Assembly (NCBI GenBank): GCA_963693305.1
Contig: OY855906.1
Location: 19,269,661-19,333,660, forward strand
Reading direction: 5' to 3'
Length of the DNA stretch: 64,000 nt
From: Meandrina meandrites
Lineage: Eukaryota > Cnidaria > Anthozoa > Scleractinia > Meandrinidae
How positions within the stretch are numbered: the stretch's first letter is position 1; every line of letters starts with the position of its first letter. A model generated the notes under the pieces. The model was not told the origin of the DNA. It ran no database searches and was given only the letters and a program-made list of their open reading frames with translations. Made by a program: the position numbers and the translations under genes. This document shows positions 51,646-63,308 of this stretch, in pieces.

Positions 51646-52180
51646 ATTAAGGTTGCAAAAATTCTACTGTTGTCATTTGTTCATAACTGTACATATTGAA
51701 TGCAAACCATAATAATTTCATGCAACAGTTCAGCAAGGGAATGAGTATTGATACAACAGAGTGTTTTAAATCAAATTTGCTGTCTTGTGACATATCCTAT
51801 GGATACATGTGTAAACATATATTAGATATTTTAGAGGCAGAGCAGAAAGTTTTTCTCTGCATAATTCAATTTATTTTGGATACAAAAATAAATAAGTTAT
51901 ATTATAAGATAGATGACTATACGTAGTTTCAGATAACAATTTTTTTTGCCATGGTCCAGTGGTTAAATCAATACTAGTTATCACATTACTGAGAAATGCC
52001 TGGTATAATGTATGTAATTCTATTTTGCTATTCTTTGGAAATGGTGAGATACAACAAGTTTAGATGTAACATGAATATTCTATATATTCAGTCATTACAT
52101 TCTTCACTAGGAGTCCATTTTGTTTTATTTAATTTCCTTAAAAGCATGGGGCATTTGGACTGTTGCTCAAGTCATAACAG
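50857..52180 (+). other. 3' flank or UTR of the 320-aa gene
   Basis: AT-rich, with the ATT microsatellite and candidate AATAAA sites (for example near 51886). The transcript end is not determined. Confidence 0.4.
51571..51643. repeat. (ATT)n microsatellite
   Basis: About 24 uninterrupted ATT units lie in the downstream flank or 3' UTR of the 320-aa gene. Confidence 0.95.
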
Positions 52181-52186
52181 TAGTTA

Positions 52187-52370
52187 GCATAACCCAGTGA
52201 CCAACTATTAGGCAAGCTCGAAATCTGATTGGCCACGCAAGGTCGGTCTAACTCTCAATAGACTACCCTAGGAGCATGTGGAAGTAAAATTGCTGAAATC
52301 ACAAACCAGAACTATAAATAAACCATTTTCATTGAACTTTTTGTCGAACAGATCAGTCTTTGGGTTATGC
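52187..52370. mobile_element. 184-bp TA-flanked miniature element
   Basis: Ends GCATAACCCA and TGGGTTATGC with TA on both sides. The interior CTGATTGGCCACGC resembles the element at 2993, suggesting a related family. Confidence 0.75.
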
Positions 52371-52447
52371 TAAAACAATTATACGGCTTTCTCTTAGTTT
52401 TTAGCGGCTTTTGCCAACTATCATCTAATTGTTAACTAATGATATAA

Positions 52448-52620
52448 GGGCACGTTCGTTTGGGATCAATCCGGAATAAGAATAATTGGAATAATGCAAG
52501 TTAGCGTTCGTTTGACTGCTCTTCCTATTCCGTAATACTTGGATTTCCATTCCGGCTATTCTGCTCCTGGGAGCAGAATAGCCGGAATATATTCCAGAAT
52601 ATTCCCAAACGAACGTGCCC
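52448..52620. mobile_element. 173-bp PIF/Harbinger-like miniature element, copy 2
   Basis: Ends GGGCACGTTCGTTTGG and CCAAACGAACGTGCCC; TAA duplicated at 52445-52447 and 52621-52623. It is inverted relative to copy 1 and shares its interior almost throughout. Confidence 0.88.
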
Positions 52621-53799
52621 TAAATATGTTACCACCTCATGCGGGACAATAATAAATGGAATACATTATAGTGGGATAAAGAGTGGTGTTGGATAAATTA
52701 GAGGCTATAGAAGGTGTATATATATGTGCTTGTAAATATGTTTGTAAATAAAGAATATTATTCTTTTTGAATTTGTGTTCAAAGCTTATTTTTTCTGTAC
52801 ACAAAACCCTATTTAGAGGGGCAGTAAGGGGGTTTCCCGTGAAACATGATTGTGCAATTTTATTCTCTGTGATCTGTGATTATAAAATAATATTATCCGT
52901 GAACTGTGAATGACGTGTTTGTTGTGACAGACAGTGCAAAATACAAGTTTTTGATAACCTCAAAAATTGACAAAAATTCTGCACTTTTTTGTGAAAACTG
53001 ACCTGTCATACAAGGAAGATTCCCTTTTGCACTGCCAGTAGGTAAGCATAAAATATTTCAAATGTATCTGACATTTTAAAAAAGCTACTGGCTTGGTAAG
53101 AGGCAAAAAAGTAACTGTTTTTGGTTTCTATTTCCCCTCACCAAATTACACATAAAACAATGCAAGGCTGATTGAGGCTACAGATTGTTTTTGGAAGCAG
53201 AAGCTAATATAAAAGAGATGCCTTCATTAAATAATTACAATAAAGCAATGGCTTCACTATCAAATTGAATGTTATTGAATTATAAGCCTAACAAAATTAC
53301 TCTGTAAGGTTTGGGTTAAACTTGTGTTGTCTTCCGAAAAGTGAAATTAGTGCAAACAACCTTTGTTTACTTTGAGAACATTTTCCTTTTCAATGAGATT
53401 TAGTAAGCTAAGTGAAGTAATGAATGATATAAATTTCCGTTTTGTTTGCCTAACGTTAAGACACCAGTGTGTGGGAGTTTGAGAGCTCAAGTAGTTTCGA
53501 CACTGTTTCGAATAAAAGCAACCAAGTAAACTTATTTTGGTCAACAACATCTCACTAACAGTCAAATTATCAAATGCAAAAATCGACTGGAGAACAACTT
53601 ATCTATTTATCCATGAAGTACAATCTATCTGTTTCTAAATATTAAAAGTAACGCAATATTATAAGAGACAAATATTCTTAAAGAAAAAATTAATTCACTG
53701 ACCTAAGCTTTCTCAAAGTCCATGCAGTTTATCCCAGCGAGGTCGACAAACACCACACAAATTTTCATCCTTCGGTATCTGAACCTCTCTACCCGGCAG

Positions 53800-53890
53800 A
53801 CTAATCTGCGCTCTTATTGGTCAGAAGATATTACAGCGTTGCTGATTGGTTAATTTGTGATCGTTGCGGCGGGAACGGTGCGTATTTGAA
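53800..53890 (-). promoter_or_regulatory. Promoter-like cluster: two CCAAT boxes and an E2F-like site
   Basis: ATTGG (inverted CCAAT) occurs in TTATTGGTCAG and CTGATTGGTTAA, about 30 bp apart. GGCGGGAA follows within 40 bp. The combination is typical of cell-cycle promoters. On the minus strand a short frame (MKICVVFVDLAGINC and onward, 21 codons) ends in TAG right before a GTCAGT donor, suggesting a non-coding or uORF-bearing first exon. No linked gene was found. Confidence 0.3.
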
Positions 53891-55541
53891 CTGCTCTGGT
53901 TAATTTTCTCCTTTTGTTTTGACACGCATGAAAGCCCTTTTTTCATGCACTCGACATAACCGATGGCCAAAATCTGTCTATAATGAGCGACTGTATTTTC
54001 ATTCTACTTTTCTTTCAATTCTCAACAAGCTAATAGTAATGTGGAGGATTTGTTGTTCGAGAATAAATAGCAGCTGATACGTGTGTAAAGCAAAAAAATT
54101 ACCATCGACCCGGTGTTCAACTTTTCTGGATAAAATATGTCAAATATTAAACTCCATTAAACCGAGAATAGTCTAGAACATTGTTCTATTGTGCTGAGTA
54201 CAAAAAAACCTTAATTTCCCAACCACATGCACTAGGTGTTCTATGGAATGACCTTAAAATGTGTTTTTTTTTCGATAGACCCTTTATAATCAACATTCTG
54301 AGTTTTTTAGAAGTTTCCGTCAGTGATTTCACCGCAATGGTTAAAGACCGTTAAATCAGTGCTAACATGAAAATATAGATGTACTCTTTTCGTTATTTCT
54401 TTTCTTGAAGTTTAAATTATTCCGGCAGTTCTGATAAACCTTGATTCTCAAATAACATGTATGCCATTAAAAATTCTGATTAAAATGTCGGCATCTATGT
54501 TCTGTTTTTCAACTACTCCCAAGAATCAAGTTTTTGTTTAACATTCTTATTTTCCGGTTATTTCATTACCCGAGGTCAAGGTCCACACGGATTATGATTT
54601 GAACATGACCACTGACGGAAACCCTCATTATAGTCATTACTACATATCCGTAAGTTTATTTCCAGGTTAGTGCCCATGGCTGCTAGAAGAGGTGCTGGAA
54701 AGGTATCGCTATATTAGATTTGATGATTTCGTAGTCTTCAAAACAAAAAGATTTTTTCAAAATGCGTCGCCAATTTCCGTACTAAATTTCTGATAGTAAA
54801 CAGGGGCACCCAACGACCGAATCTTTCCAGAGACGTCAGAAGTGTCGTAAATGGATTTCTCTATGTTCTAGAAGGCTTTTTAGTTAATTTGGAGATGCCC
54901 TAAAAAATATTTATCTGTTCGGATATTTAAGGGGAACTTTCGTCGTTTCGAAAATTCTAGGGTCCTTTTTTGAGTCATCCGAAAGTTTTAGCTATCCTGA
55001 TGGATCTTGTCGAAAGTTCGAGGACACTGAGAGACCATATTTTCACTAGAAAATTTTAGGGGAAGTTTTTTGTTATACGTGTGCCTATCGAAATTTCGCG
55101 AAAATACTAGGCAATATAAATGTTTATCCGAATATTATAGGCGTTAAACCTATTCATCCGAAAACGTTAGGGGGTGTAAATTATACGACAGGATCGAGTA
55201 CGCGGTCGTGGCCCTAAATTTGACCGCTAATTAGAAAAAGAAAGACATGTTTTTAGGTTAATTCGCCCTATAATGCTTTGCAAACCTTTGAGCACGTCAT
55301 GTATGCCCATGGTTTGTGTCTCTTGTAATGTATTGCTATCTGACATGTTGACTCCTTCGAGGTTCGTAACATTACATTAGCTACAAAGTTAGTGGCCACA
55401 AAATCTTATATAATGTGTTTGTTTTTCTTTTGTTTGTGAATATTTATGCATTGTAATTCAGTCCTTTTATCTTCTTAATAATTTTGCAATCACAATTTCC
55501 TAAATCTTAGCCCCTCACTAAAAGTGCTTAAAACATGTCGC

Positions 55542-55563
55542 GGGGGTGGGGGGGGGGGGGGGG
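55542..55563. repeat. Poly-G tract
   Basis: Five G, a T, then sixteen G residues. Possible quadruplex-forming or assembly-unstable site. Confidence 0.95.
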
Positions 55564-56278
55564 CGGAGGAAACAAATGACTAGTGCATAAGTAAAATAAG
55601 AATGAAAATTGTTTTATCGCTTCTTTGAATTTGTATTGTATAGTTATTGGCAGAATTTTTATGCATTTTGATGAGGAAATCATTATTTAATATTGTGAGT
55701 CTATTGACTATGAACGAAAAGTTGATGTGCTGTGCCTCGATCTATTTTCAAATGTAGGTGAAAGTATTTGTAGAAGTCTGTGGAGTTTTAGAAGTTGTGT
55801 AGTGTCAAAAAGATAACAACTAAAGTGAAATAAATAAATCATCATTTGTCGTGTACATGATAATTCATTTCTATTCCATATCTATTTTAGTGTAAAAGAA
55901 ATGAATGCAAATTGACCATTCATTTATGACTTTGTACATTTTTGCTTTGTGAATGTCACATGAAGTGCTAGGAGCGACTTCTATTCACTTTGTTTTACCA
56001 TGAATATTTTGACATCAATGAGAATTGTTTGCCGTTCCATTCATTATTTGAGGTTCTTTTTGACCTTTGGCAAACAATTACTGCTATGATGACAGATCAT
56101 GTTTCCGTCGACCGGTCCAATACACCTGTATTAAATCATTTGAATGGCTTCACCCAAGCAAAGAAAAATTCTGCTTTAACATATCAAGAACTGCTACAGT
56201 GTCACAATTTTTTCACAGTTTATTAAACCCCTTTGAAAACAGCACAACCCATTTCTTGATGCGACATATTTCAGTTAA

Positions 56279-56530
56279 TGTCACTGTTCCGCGTATTCAC
56301 CTTGAGTAACCCAATATTCAGTAACGCAATAATAAAGACAACAACAACAAGATGGCGTAATAGGGGGAACGCAGCTCTTTATTTTGCAGACAGATTTCTT
56401 TTGGCTCGTCACGCAATCTTTCCTTCAAAACGTTGTGTGATGAGATTCCGCTCCCACTTATCCTCATCGCTCCATTTGAGGCATATTAACTTAGGTCGAA
56501 CGCACTCCCCTAATCGCTGATTACTACTAG
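56279..56530. repeat. Composite repeat related to 32076 and 4665-4880
   Basis: Starts after a TTAA with the same ~115 bp as the 32076 insertion. From 56390 it continues into a block reading TTTGGCTCGTCACGCAATC that recurs inverted at 4665-4880. In both copies the block begins just after a TTTTGCAG acceptor-like sequence and ends near CTACTAGTAT. The frame through it encodes LLARHAIF and KRCVMRF. Confidence 0.7.
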
Positions 56531-57309
56531 TATACTTCACCTATTCAATCTACAAAACTCTAAGTTTGATCATGTTTCATTCGTTCACGCGAGTTCCGCT
56601 GAAGGGGGTACAAATCCGCTTGTTTAACTGGATCTCTGAGGTCCATATCTGCTAGCGGAAATGGACCCCTTGGCTTGCTTAAAATTAATGTTTGTGGCAA
56701 AAATCAACATATTGCCAGAAAATCAACAAGAGTATGAACTGCTAAGAGATATATTTTAAGCTTGCTTTGATTAGTGAGCTTACATTAGTACACTGTATCT
56801 ACTACAAAGTAAAAGTCAACAAATTTTTAAATTGCTTCTTTAGTGTTTATTTGAAACTTAAATGCTATTACATTTGGCTTTTTTACACTATGAACTCAAA
56901 ACCCATGAAAGATTAATCTTTTAGAAGGCCTTCATATTTCAACCGTCATAGTATGCACAGTTTTGAGTTTCCTGGTGACTGATTTTAAATGTCACACCTC
57001 ACAATGACACGAGTAAATGTGTAAAACATATTCAAAGGACATGTATCAATGCTTTTCACTTAGCTCTTGCTCTTTTGGTGATATCGATGTGCCTTGATAA
57101 TCTAAAGCAAAACACATAAAGCAACATGTGATTAAAATCAGATCTTCACAAACTGTATTCTGTTCTTCCCTAGCACACTGCTACATTAATTAGTCTAACT
57201 CAAAAGGAGAAAGGACTGATACCAAGTACAACGACTTGTTTAAGTTGTAACAAGCAACTATCACACGAATGGTGCAGATTGTAACAAAAATAATTCATGT
57301 TAATTTCTT

Positions 57310-59790
57310 ACTTTAAGAAAATAATAATAATAAATAATACATAATATTTTAAGAGGAAGCCTCCAATCACCTAGAGGTGGTTTTCAGGAGGGTCCTCTGA
57401 GAAAATAAATGTCAAACCTTTAAAATACATTAAAATCTAAGATACAATAAAAAGGACAAAACCTATGCGGTAATAAAAACTAAAAATATCTAAAACTGTA
57501 GCTAACTAAGATTAAAAACTAGAACAAGAGATTAAAATACTACTAACTAAGGTTAAAAATGGTGTAATAAAAACTGTTTCAATTTGTATTTAAAAATAGT
57601 TTTCGGCATCAGTTTCTTTAAAGCACTTGGTAGCGTGGCCCAGTCGTTAATGGCTTTATAATATGTTTTGCTTTTTCCCCATTCCGTTCTTGGCCTAGTG
57701 ACTTTGGGCATGTAGCCATTTCGGGTATTATAACCGTGTTGTTGGTTCGTGGTGGATCTGAATACACCGAAATGCTCGGGGATGCTACCTTTGATTGCAT
57801 CTTGCACAACACAACACCGATGACCGAACCGCCTCGCATGTAAAGACACCCACCGCAACGACGTCAAGGCCTCTGCTGATGACACTTTCGACTTAACGAT
57901 CTTCTTCGCAAAGCAATTTTGAAAAGATTGTAATTGTTTCATCTGTGTTGTAAGACCAGGCTGGTCACCCCAGACAATATCTGCGTAATCTAGGTGTGGT
58001 AGGACAAGGCCATTAAAATATGCTGTGAGACTTTTCTGATCCAGCATATGATAGATTCGATTGAAGACTAAAAGGCGATGTCCTAATTTTTGTAAGAGGC
58101 TATTGACGTGCATCTTCCATTTCCATTTCTCATCCAGTAATACACCTAGATACTTAAAAGATGAAACACGATCTATTTGCCCTTCATCAGTAGAAAACTG
58201 AAAGTCACTAAACGGAGACAACATTGTCTTGCTACCTGAAAGCATCAATTTGGTCTTTTTTACATTAAGCGTTAATTTGTTGTCGGTATACCAGTCGGAG
58301 ATTAAGGTGAAGTCATGTCGAAGGGCATCATTAAGCTCTTGGGGTGTCGACGCAGCAACTATTAAAACAGCATCATCCGCATACAATATGAGTTCACTCT
58401 TCGTTACAGCAGCTGACAAGCTGTTAATGTAAACATTAAATAGAAGTGGGCCTAGGATACTTCCTTGTGGAACACCCAAGTCAATAGGGCGAGTCTCTGA
58501 TACCTCCCCGTTTATACACACGCATTGCCGTCTGTCTGCAAGATACGATTTAAACCATCTCAGACTCCTTGCTGCTAGCCCGATGTGTTCAAGCTTTCCC
58601 AGGAGTATCTTGTGATTTATAGAGTCGAATGCCTTGGATATATCGAGAAATAGCATACCAGCGACTTTTCCTCCATCAATGGCATCAAGCACAGAGTTGT
58701 TTAGTTGACCGACCGCTTGTGCCGTACTACGCCCACGTCTAAATCCGTACTGATGTTTGTATAACCAGCTCAAGTGATCTAGATAAGCACTCATTTGTGT
58801 GTGTATCACTCTCTCCAAAACTTTACTTAGAACCGGCAGCACAGAAATAGGTCTATAGTTTTCAACCAAAAGTTTGTCCTCAGCTTTATACAGCGGGGTT
58901 ACACGTGCAACCTTCCACATGGCAGGAACTGTTGCGTCTGTGATCGATTTATTAATGAGATATGTTATTGAGGGAGCAAGCTCCGCTTCGGCATCTCTCA
59001 CTAACCTTGCCGGTATTTTGTCTAGTCCAGCTGCCTTGTTGACCTTCAATGAGTGCAAAATCTTAGAGACAACTTTAGAACTGACGCATTGAAGTTCGCA
59101 TAAATTTTCATCATCAGTTTGGACAGCAGATTCGTATTTCTTCCAGGCATCCTTTGATATGAAGAACAATTTTTTGGCAATACGACATCCAATGGTTGCA
59201 AAGAACTTGTTGAATTTAGAGGCGACAGCTTCAGGTTCTGATATAATACGTTCACCTTCCTGCAATTGAAATGTCAAATTATCCACTTTCTCATTTCCCA
59301 AAGCTGAATTCAACGTGCGCCACATCTCTTTAGGGCCTTGGGCGGATTCAATTAGTTTCTTGTAATACAAAGCCTCAGCCGCCTTGATTTTCCTGTTAGT
59401 TAAGTTCTTTAACTTGCGATAATTGTCCCACATTTCTTGTTTACCTCCCGATCTTTTGGCGACTTTATACGCATAGTCTCTCTCAGCCATTACATCTTCA
59501 GTTCCTTTGTGATCCACGGCTTTATTGCACGCTTCGTTCTCAGCTTTTTGATAGGTGCATGACGATTGGCAACATCGACAAAAAGAGTGTTCCAAGCAGA
59601 AACGGCATCATTCAGATCATCGAATGACTCAACAACACTCCAGAAGAAGCCATTGTGATTCTTCTCACATACTTTGTTTACCACTGACATGCCCAGGTGA
59701 GTTGCTTTTTCAGTTGATTTTCTCAGTAAAATACATGTATCTACTTTTGAGTCTTGAAGACTGCAGTTGAAATAGGCGCACGATTTCAAC
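57310..59790 (-). mobile_element. 5'-truncated non-LTR retrotransposon (LINE, Jockey/CR1/RTE-X-like)
   Basis: The element runs on the minus strand from truncated endonuclease-RT linker sequence (59490-59790) through an intact reverse transcriptase frame to a 3' UTR ending in a TTA-rich tail near 57310-57340. A one-base frame break near 59490 separates the linker (ending PWITKELK) from the RT frame (resuming MAERDYAYK). The endonuclease domain is missing. The RT frame has no stops, so insertion was probably recent. Confidence 0.9.
57553..59595 (-). CDS. LINE reverse transcriptase frame (680 codons)
   Basis: RNA-directed DNA polymerase of a non-LTR retrotransposon. Motifs in order: NYRPIS at 246-251, GFRRGRSTAQA at ~284, LDISKAFDS at 317-325 (catalytic Asp), GVPQGSILGPLLF at 374-386 and YADD at 405-408 (catalytic Asp pair). 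The C-terminal ~200 residues carry the thumb and the family's conserved tail (KTYYKAINDWATLPSALKKL). The first ~35 residues lie in a shifted frame and are not part of the native protein. The real N-terminal endonuclease is absent, so this copy cannot retrotranspose alone. The exact clade needs a tree. Confidence 0.92.
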   Translation of the reverse strand: MEHSFCRCCQSSCTYQKAENEACNKAVDHKGTEDVMAERDYAYKVAKRSGGKQEMWDNYRKLKNLTNRKIKAAEALYYKKLIESAQGPKEMWRTLNSALGNEKVDNLTFQLQEGERIISEPEAVASKFNKFFATIGCRIAKKLFFISKDAWKKYESAVQTDDENLCELQCVSSKVVSKILHSLKVNKAAGLDKIPARLVRDAEAELAPSITYLINKSITDATVPAMWKVARVTPLYKAEDKLLVENYRPISVLPVLSKVLERVIHTQMSAYLDHLSWLYKHQYGFRRGRSTAQAVGQLNNSVLDAIDGGKVAGMLFLDISKAFDSINHKILLGKLEHIGLAARSLRWFKSYLADRRQCVCINGEVSETRPIDLGVPQGSILGPLLFNVYINSLSAAVTKSELILYADDAVLIVAASTPQELNDALRHDFTLISDWYTDNKLTLNVKKTKLMLSGSKTMLSPFSDFQFSTDEGQIDRVSSFKYLGVLLDEKWKWKMHVNSLLQKLGHRLLVFNRIYHMLDQKSLTAYFNGLVLPHLDYADIVWGDQPGLTTQMKQLQSFQNCFAKKIVKSKVSSAEALTSLRWVSLHARRFGHRCCVVQDAIKGSIPEHFGVFRSTTNQQHGYNTRNGYMPKVTRPRTEWGKSKTYYKAINDWATLPSALKKLMPKTIFKYKLKQFLLHHF

Positions 59791-59809
59791 GGTTCTCAGA
59801 ACATTGCAT

Positions 59810-60002
59810 CATGGGAAAGATAAACTCGTTCCAGGCTCTTCTCAGCATCAAATCCAAGATGGCGGCTCGTGTGGTCGGATTCCACATGAAACTCAGCCAT
59901 TTTATTCATTTTAGTGGCCTGTGGAATGCTAAAAAGCATTCAGGAATCATTTCCAGAAGCTCTTCAAGCCGAAATTTCTCCTACAAATATGGAAAATTAT
60001 AA
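59810..60002 (+). promoter_or_regulatory. Promoter-like block with short basic reading frame
   Basis: A CATCATGGGAA motif is followed 40-50 bp later by CAAGATGGCGGC, an exact YY1-type initiator motif whose ATG (59859) opens a 47-codon frame. The peptide (MAARVVGFHMKLSHFIHFSG and onward) has no acidic residue and is rich in Arg, Lys, His and Ser, like a mitochondrial targeting sequence. It stops at TAA 60000-60002. A housekeeping-type first exon is plausible, but no continuing exon was found. Confidence 0.35.
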
Positions 60003-62274
60003 ACTTTGGTTGTGAAGTTAAAACTGTACTGGTGAAGACATCACTTTCCTTGCTTCTATGGGTATTTGTTTTTATCTCTTTCGCATAATTATTTTGACCT
60101 TGAACATTCCAAAAGGTAAACACCTTTTACAAAATGTTAAGTGTTGTTCTAATGCTAAAATTGAATATCAGTAATTGAGAATAGTCTCATGATGCATTAA
60201 ATTTCAAAGGTCAAATCATAGTAAAATGAAAAAAAAAACATTTTTGATCACTGAGTGCAACTTGTCGGTGTTTACCCTTTGAATAACTGTCAAGAAAAGT
60301 GAAAGCTAGCGTACATGTTCTCACCAAAATCACCTTCATTTGAAATAAATCATTAATTTCTTGTTCATAAAATGAATGCATGTTTATTGACTTGAACAGT
60401 TTACATACTTTCAAAAGCAAATAACTGCAAGTGCAATAAATATTTTTAAGCTTTGCAAGCTGTCTTCATTCCTGTATATAGACTAAGTATTAAACATACA
60501 TGGCATTTGATTTCATGGGAATTATTTAGTGAGGAAAAGCTGTAGCAAACCATGATATGTCTCTTCTCTTGAAACTCCTGAGCCATGAAATTCCCTGTGG
60601 TGTGTTTGATGTGAAATTAAGACCCGAATGATTATCTGTTTTCATGGGCCATGAAAGTCTCATTTCATAAATTCATGGGCCATGTAAAATATATAAAAGC
60701 AAATTTTTTTATGGAACTCTTACTCTAACTTGGAATTTACTGAAACTCAGAAATTGCCCTGGAGCAAGTCGCTGTACGAATGGATGTGTACACGGATGTA
60801 AGACTAATTTATGTCATGACTTGTTTATAAGTATGATCAATGTGCAAACTTTTTGTACTTTTTGCTTAAATCCGTTAAATGAATTTCACAACCCTGCTAG
60901 AACCCAGTAAATAATACATGCAGCCCTGCTTGTTATTGTGCATATTAACCCATGCAGCTACATACAGCCCTGTTTTACTGCCTGTGTATGACTTGACAGG
61001 CCTGTTTTAACCCTGTTATGATGCATGTATATCTTCACAGTCATGCTACAGCCCTGTTGTACTTAACATGTATATCTTTACAGCCCTGCCACAGCTCTGC
61101 TTGTCTTAACTCAGGTAATGTTACAGCCCTGCTACAACCCTGCCGCATCTAGTTTTCAGCCTTGCAAATAGCGAAACAGGGCTGGAAACAGGATTCCACT
61201 GGGCTCCCACAGGGTTTCTACAGGGTAGACTTTTTCTTAAGGGCACCCTTAATTTTAGTATACAATACGAAATTAGCAAAGTAAAAAAAAAACTATAACA
61301 GAAAACCAAAAAAACAGCTACTGTAGACAAATCAGTTCAACTCAGTATTTATTTCACTTGTAATCGTATAGGTTTGATTTACAGCGAACGCCGGGATTAC
61401 ACTATTAACCATGTCAGCCTGATATCGACACACAAATATTCTCCTCACTGCTCTTCATATAATTTTACTTGTTTAAATCTGGAGAACTTGATATATTAAA
61501 ATGATTTCGATAAGTTTCTCTGTTCCATTGTTGAGAAGAAATTACATGCTGATCAGTCAGTGCTGAACTAAAGGTTAATAATTTTAATCCTTCCACTCCC
61601 AAAGTGTAAAATATTTTTTGCACAATAAAAATAGAAAATTAAAAAAAACAAACAAACAAACAAACACAGAGCACGACATGAAAGTACTGCTCAACAGCTT
61701 TCATATGAATGGTCACGCGCTAAGGCTTCACGCACAGAGTAAAAAAGTTAAAAAGTATATAAATTGAATCACAGTTTGACTTCAGGGGTGAAAGGATTAA
61801 TTCTTCAAAATAACAACGATCTGTTTATTGTGCCTGTCTAAAAAAAGTTGAAACTTGATGTTGCAATAAAAATACGATCAGTAAAACAGTTGGCATTGCA
61901 AATATATTAAGAAAATTTTCTTATTTCTGATGATAAAACAGCCTTCAGGAAGAAAGCAAATGTCACAGACTGTGCTACGCAGCCTAAATTTTTACACTCA
62001 ACTCTCTAAAGGTCACTAAATAAATTACAATTTTGCAAATAATCTAAATTAAATATCACTCTTCAAAAACATTAAATTAAAATTGTTCAATACGCAAATA
62101 TATTACAGTCTAAATTTTAAAGTGTAAAACGTGTAAAGAACATCTAGGATCAATGAAGTGATCCACATTTCATTTTTTTCTCTACAATCTACTCTATATA
62201 TTTTTAATTCGAGTACCCTAATGCCTTTTATTGTGTTTAAGTAAGAGACAATAGGGTAGCAAGTCAGGGGCATA
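60003..62274. other. Intergenic or intronic, no supported exon
   Basis: Apart from the CAGCCCTG-rich region, this is AT-rich sequence without recognised exons or element ends. Confidence 0.4.
60885..61215. repeat. Irregular CAGCCCTG-rich minisatellite-like region
   Basis: CAGCCCTG occurs at least five times, along with several AACCCTG variants, spaced 30-90 bp apart. The region ends in a complementary patch (CAGGGCTGG, ACAGGGTTT, ACAGGGTAG), so the two sides could pair. Confidence 0.65.
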
Positions 62275-62520
62275 GCTAGGGGGGTCCTGGGGTGCCCTCC
62301 CCCCTCCCCTTAGTGCGATGATTTTATAAGTAAACAACACACAAACCTTATAATGCAGGTGGCAGAAAAACGCAAATCCGATGAATCAACATACCATAAA
62401 TCTTTTCTAGTGCTAGATAGTCACATACTCCTTTTTGAGGACCGAACATCTGCAGTGAAGCATGCAAGTACCCTGGGTGTGACACAGTGACCCCCCTTTG
62501 GAAAATCCAGGCTACGCCCC
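62275..62520. mobile_element. ~246-bp hAT-like miniature element
   Basis: Ends CAGGGGCATAGCTAGG and CCAGGCTACGCCCC. AGCAAGT flanks at 62268-62274 and 62521-62527 (seven of eight bases if the end is shifted by one). The design parallels the 16384 element. Confidence 0.78.
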
Positions 62521-63308
62521 AGCAAGTGTTTCTTATAAGATGGTTAGTGTATTGCTGTGTATCATAACAAATGAAAATATACAGTGATTCTACACACCAA
62601 ACCATCTTATACAAGATTGATTACTACTTAAATTCAGTAACAAAAAAAAAACTTTCAAACAAGACGTCACAGCAAAATGCCTGGCAAACCAGTTTTTTTT
62701 TCTAAACTGTACAGCTAGCTATCAACATGACTATATCGTGTCATCTGATCTGTGCTCGCTTAGTGGATTATTTGTTCAATAACAAATGGATTTGGAAGAA
62801 ATATATGAAGTTCTTCTTATTTTAAAAAAAACATTCGATTTTCTTCAATAGTCGATTTTTCTAGGAATGTTGAGTAACCACTCAAATGAGACGTCATATT
62901 TACGTCATAATTGTACCATATTTACAGCATAACTGGCCTTTTCAGATAGCCTCATATTTGCAGCGTCACCGTTTACACGAAGGCAACTTTTTCCTTTCTC
63001 TTGTAAAGCCGGTAAACAAAATAGGTAATGTACAAAACAAGTAATAATGATTATACTTTGCGTCATCTCTGCTAAAAAAACAAAGAGTCGCTTGAGCAAT
63101 AGAGCTTTCGTTCACTTGCTGAAGACCCCCTTGGTAACCAGGAAGTCCTATTAAAAATGATTGATTGTAAAGACAAGGTTCGAGCTAAAACAAGCTGAAT
63201 GCAATACAGCTATTATTCAGTATGAACTGTTTGCATTCTTACTTACGATCTGCGCGTTAAAAGAAAACAAACCGCATAGTAAGTGTTATTACAGTACACT
63301 AAAACAAC

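Larger units (their letters stand above)
52624..56278. other. Intergenic with decayed repeats
   Basis: 52840-52920 carries CCGTGAAACATGA-like motifs related to the 19185 element. 54800-55200 repeats TCCGAAAxxTTTAG-like phrases after GGGGCACCCAACGACC and may be another decayed element. The promoter-like cluster at 53800 is listed separately. Confidence 0.4.
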
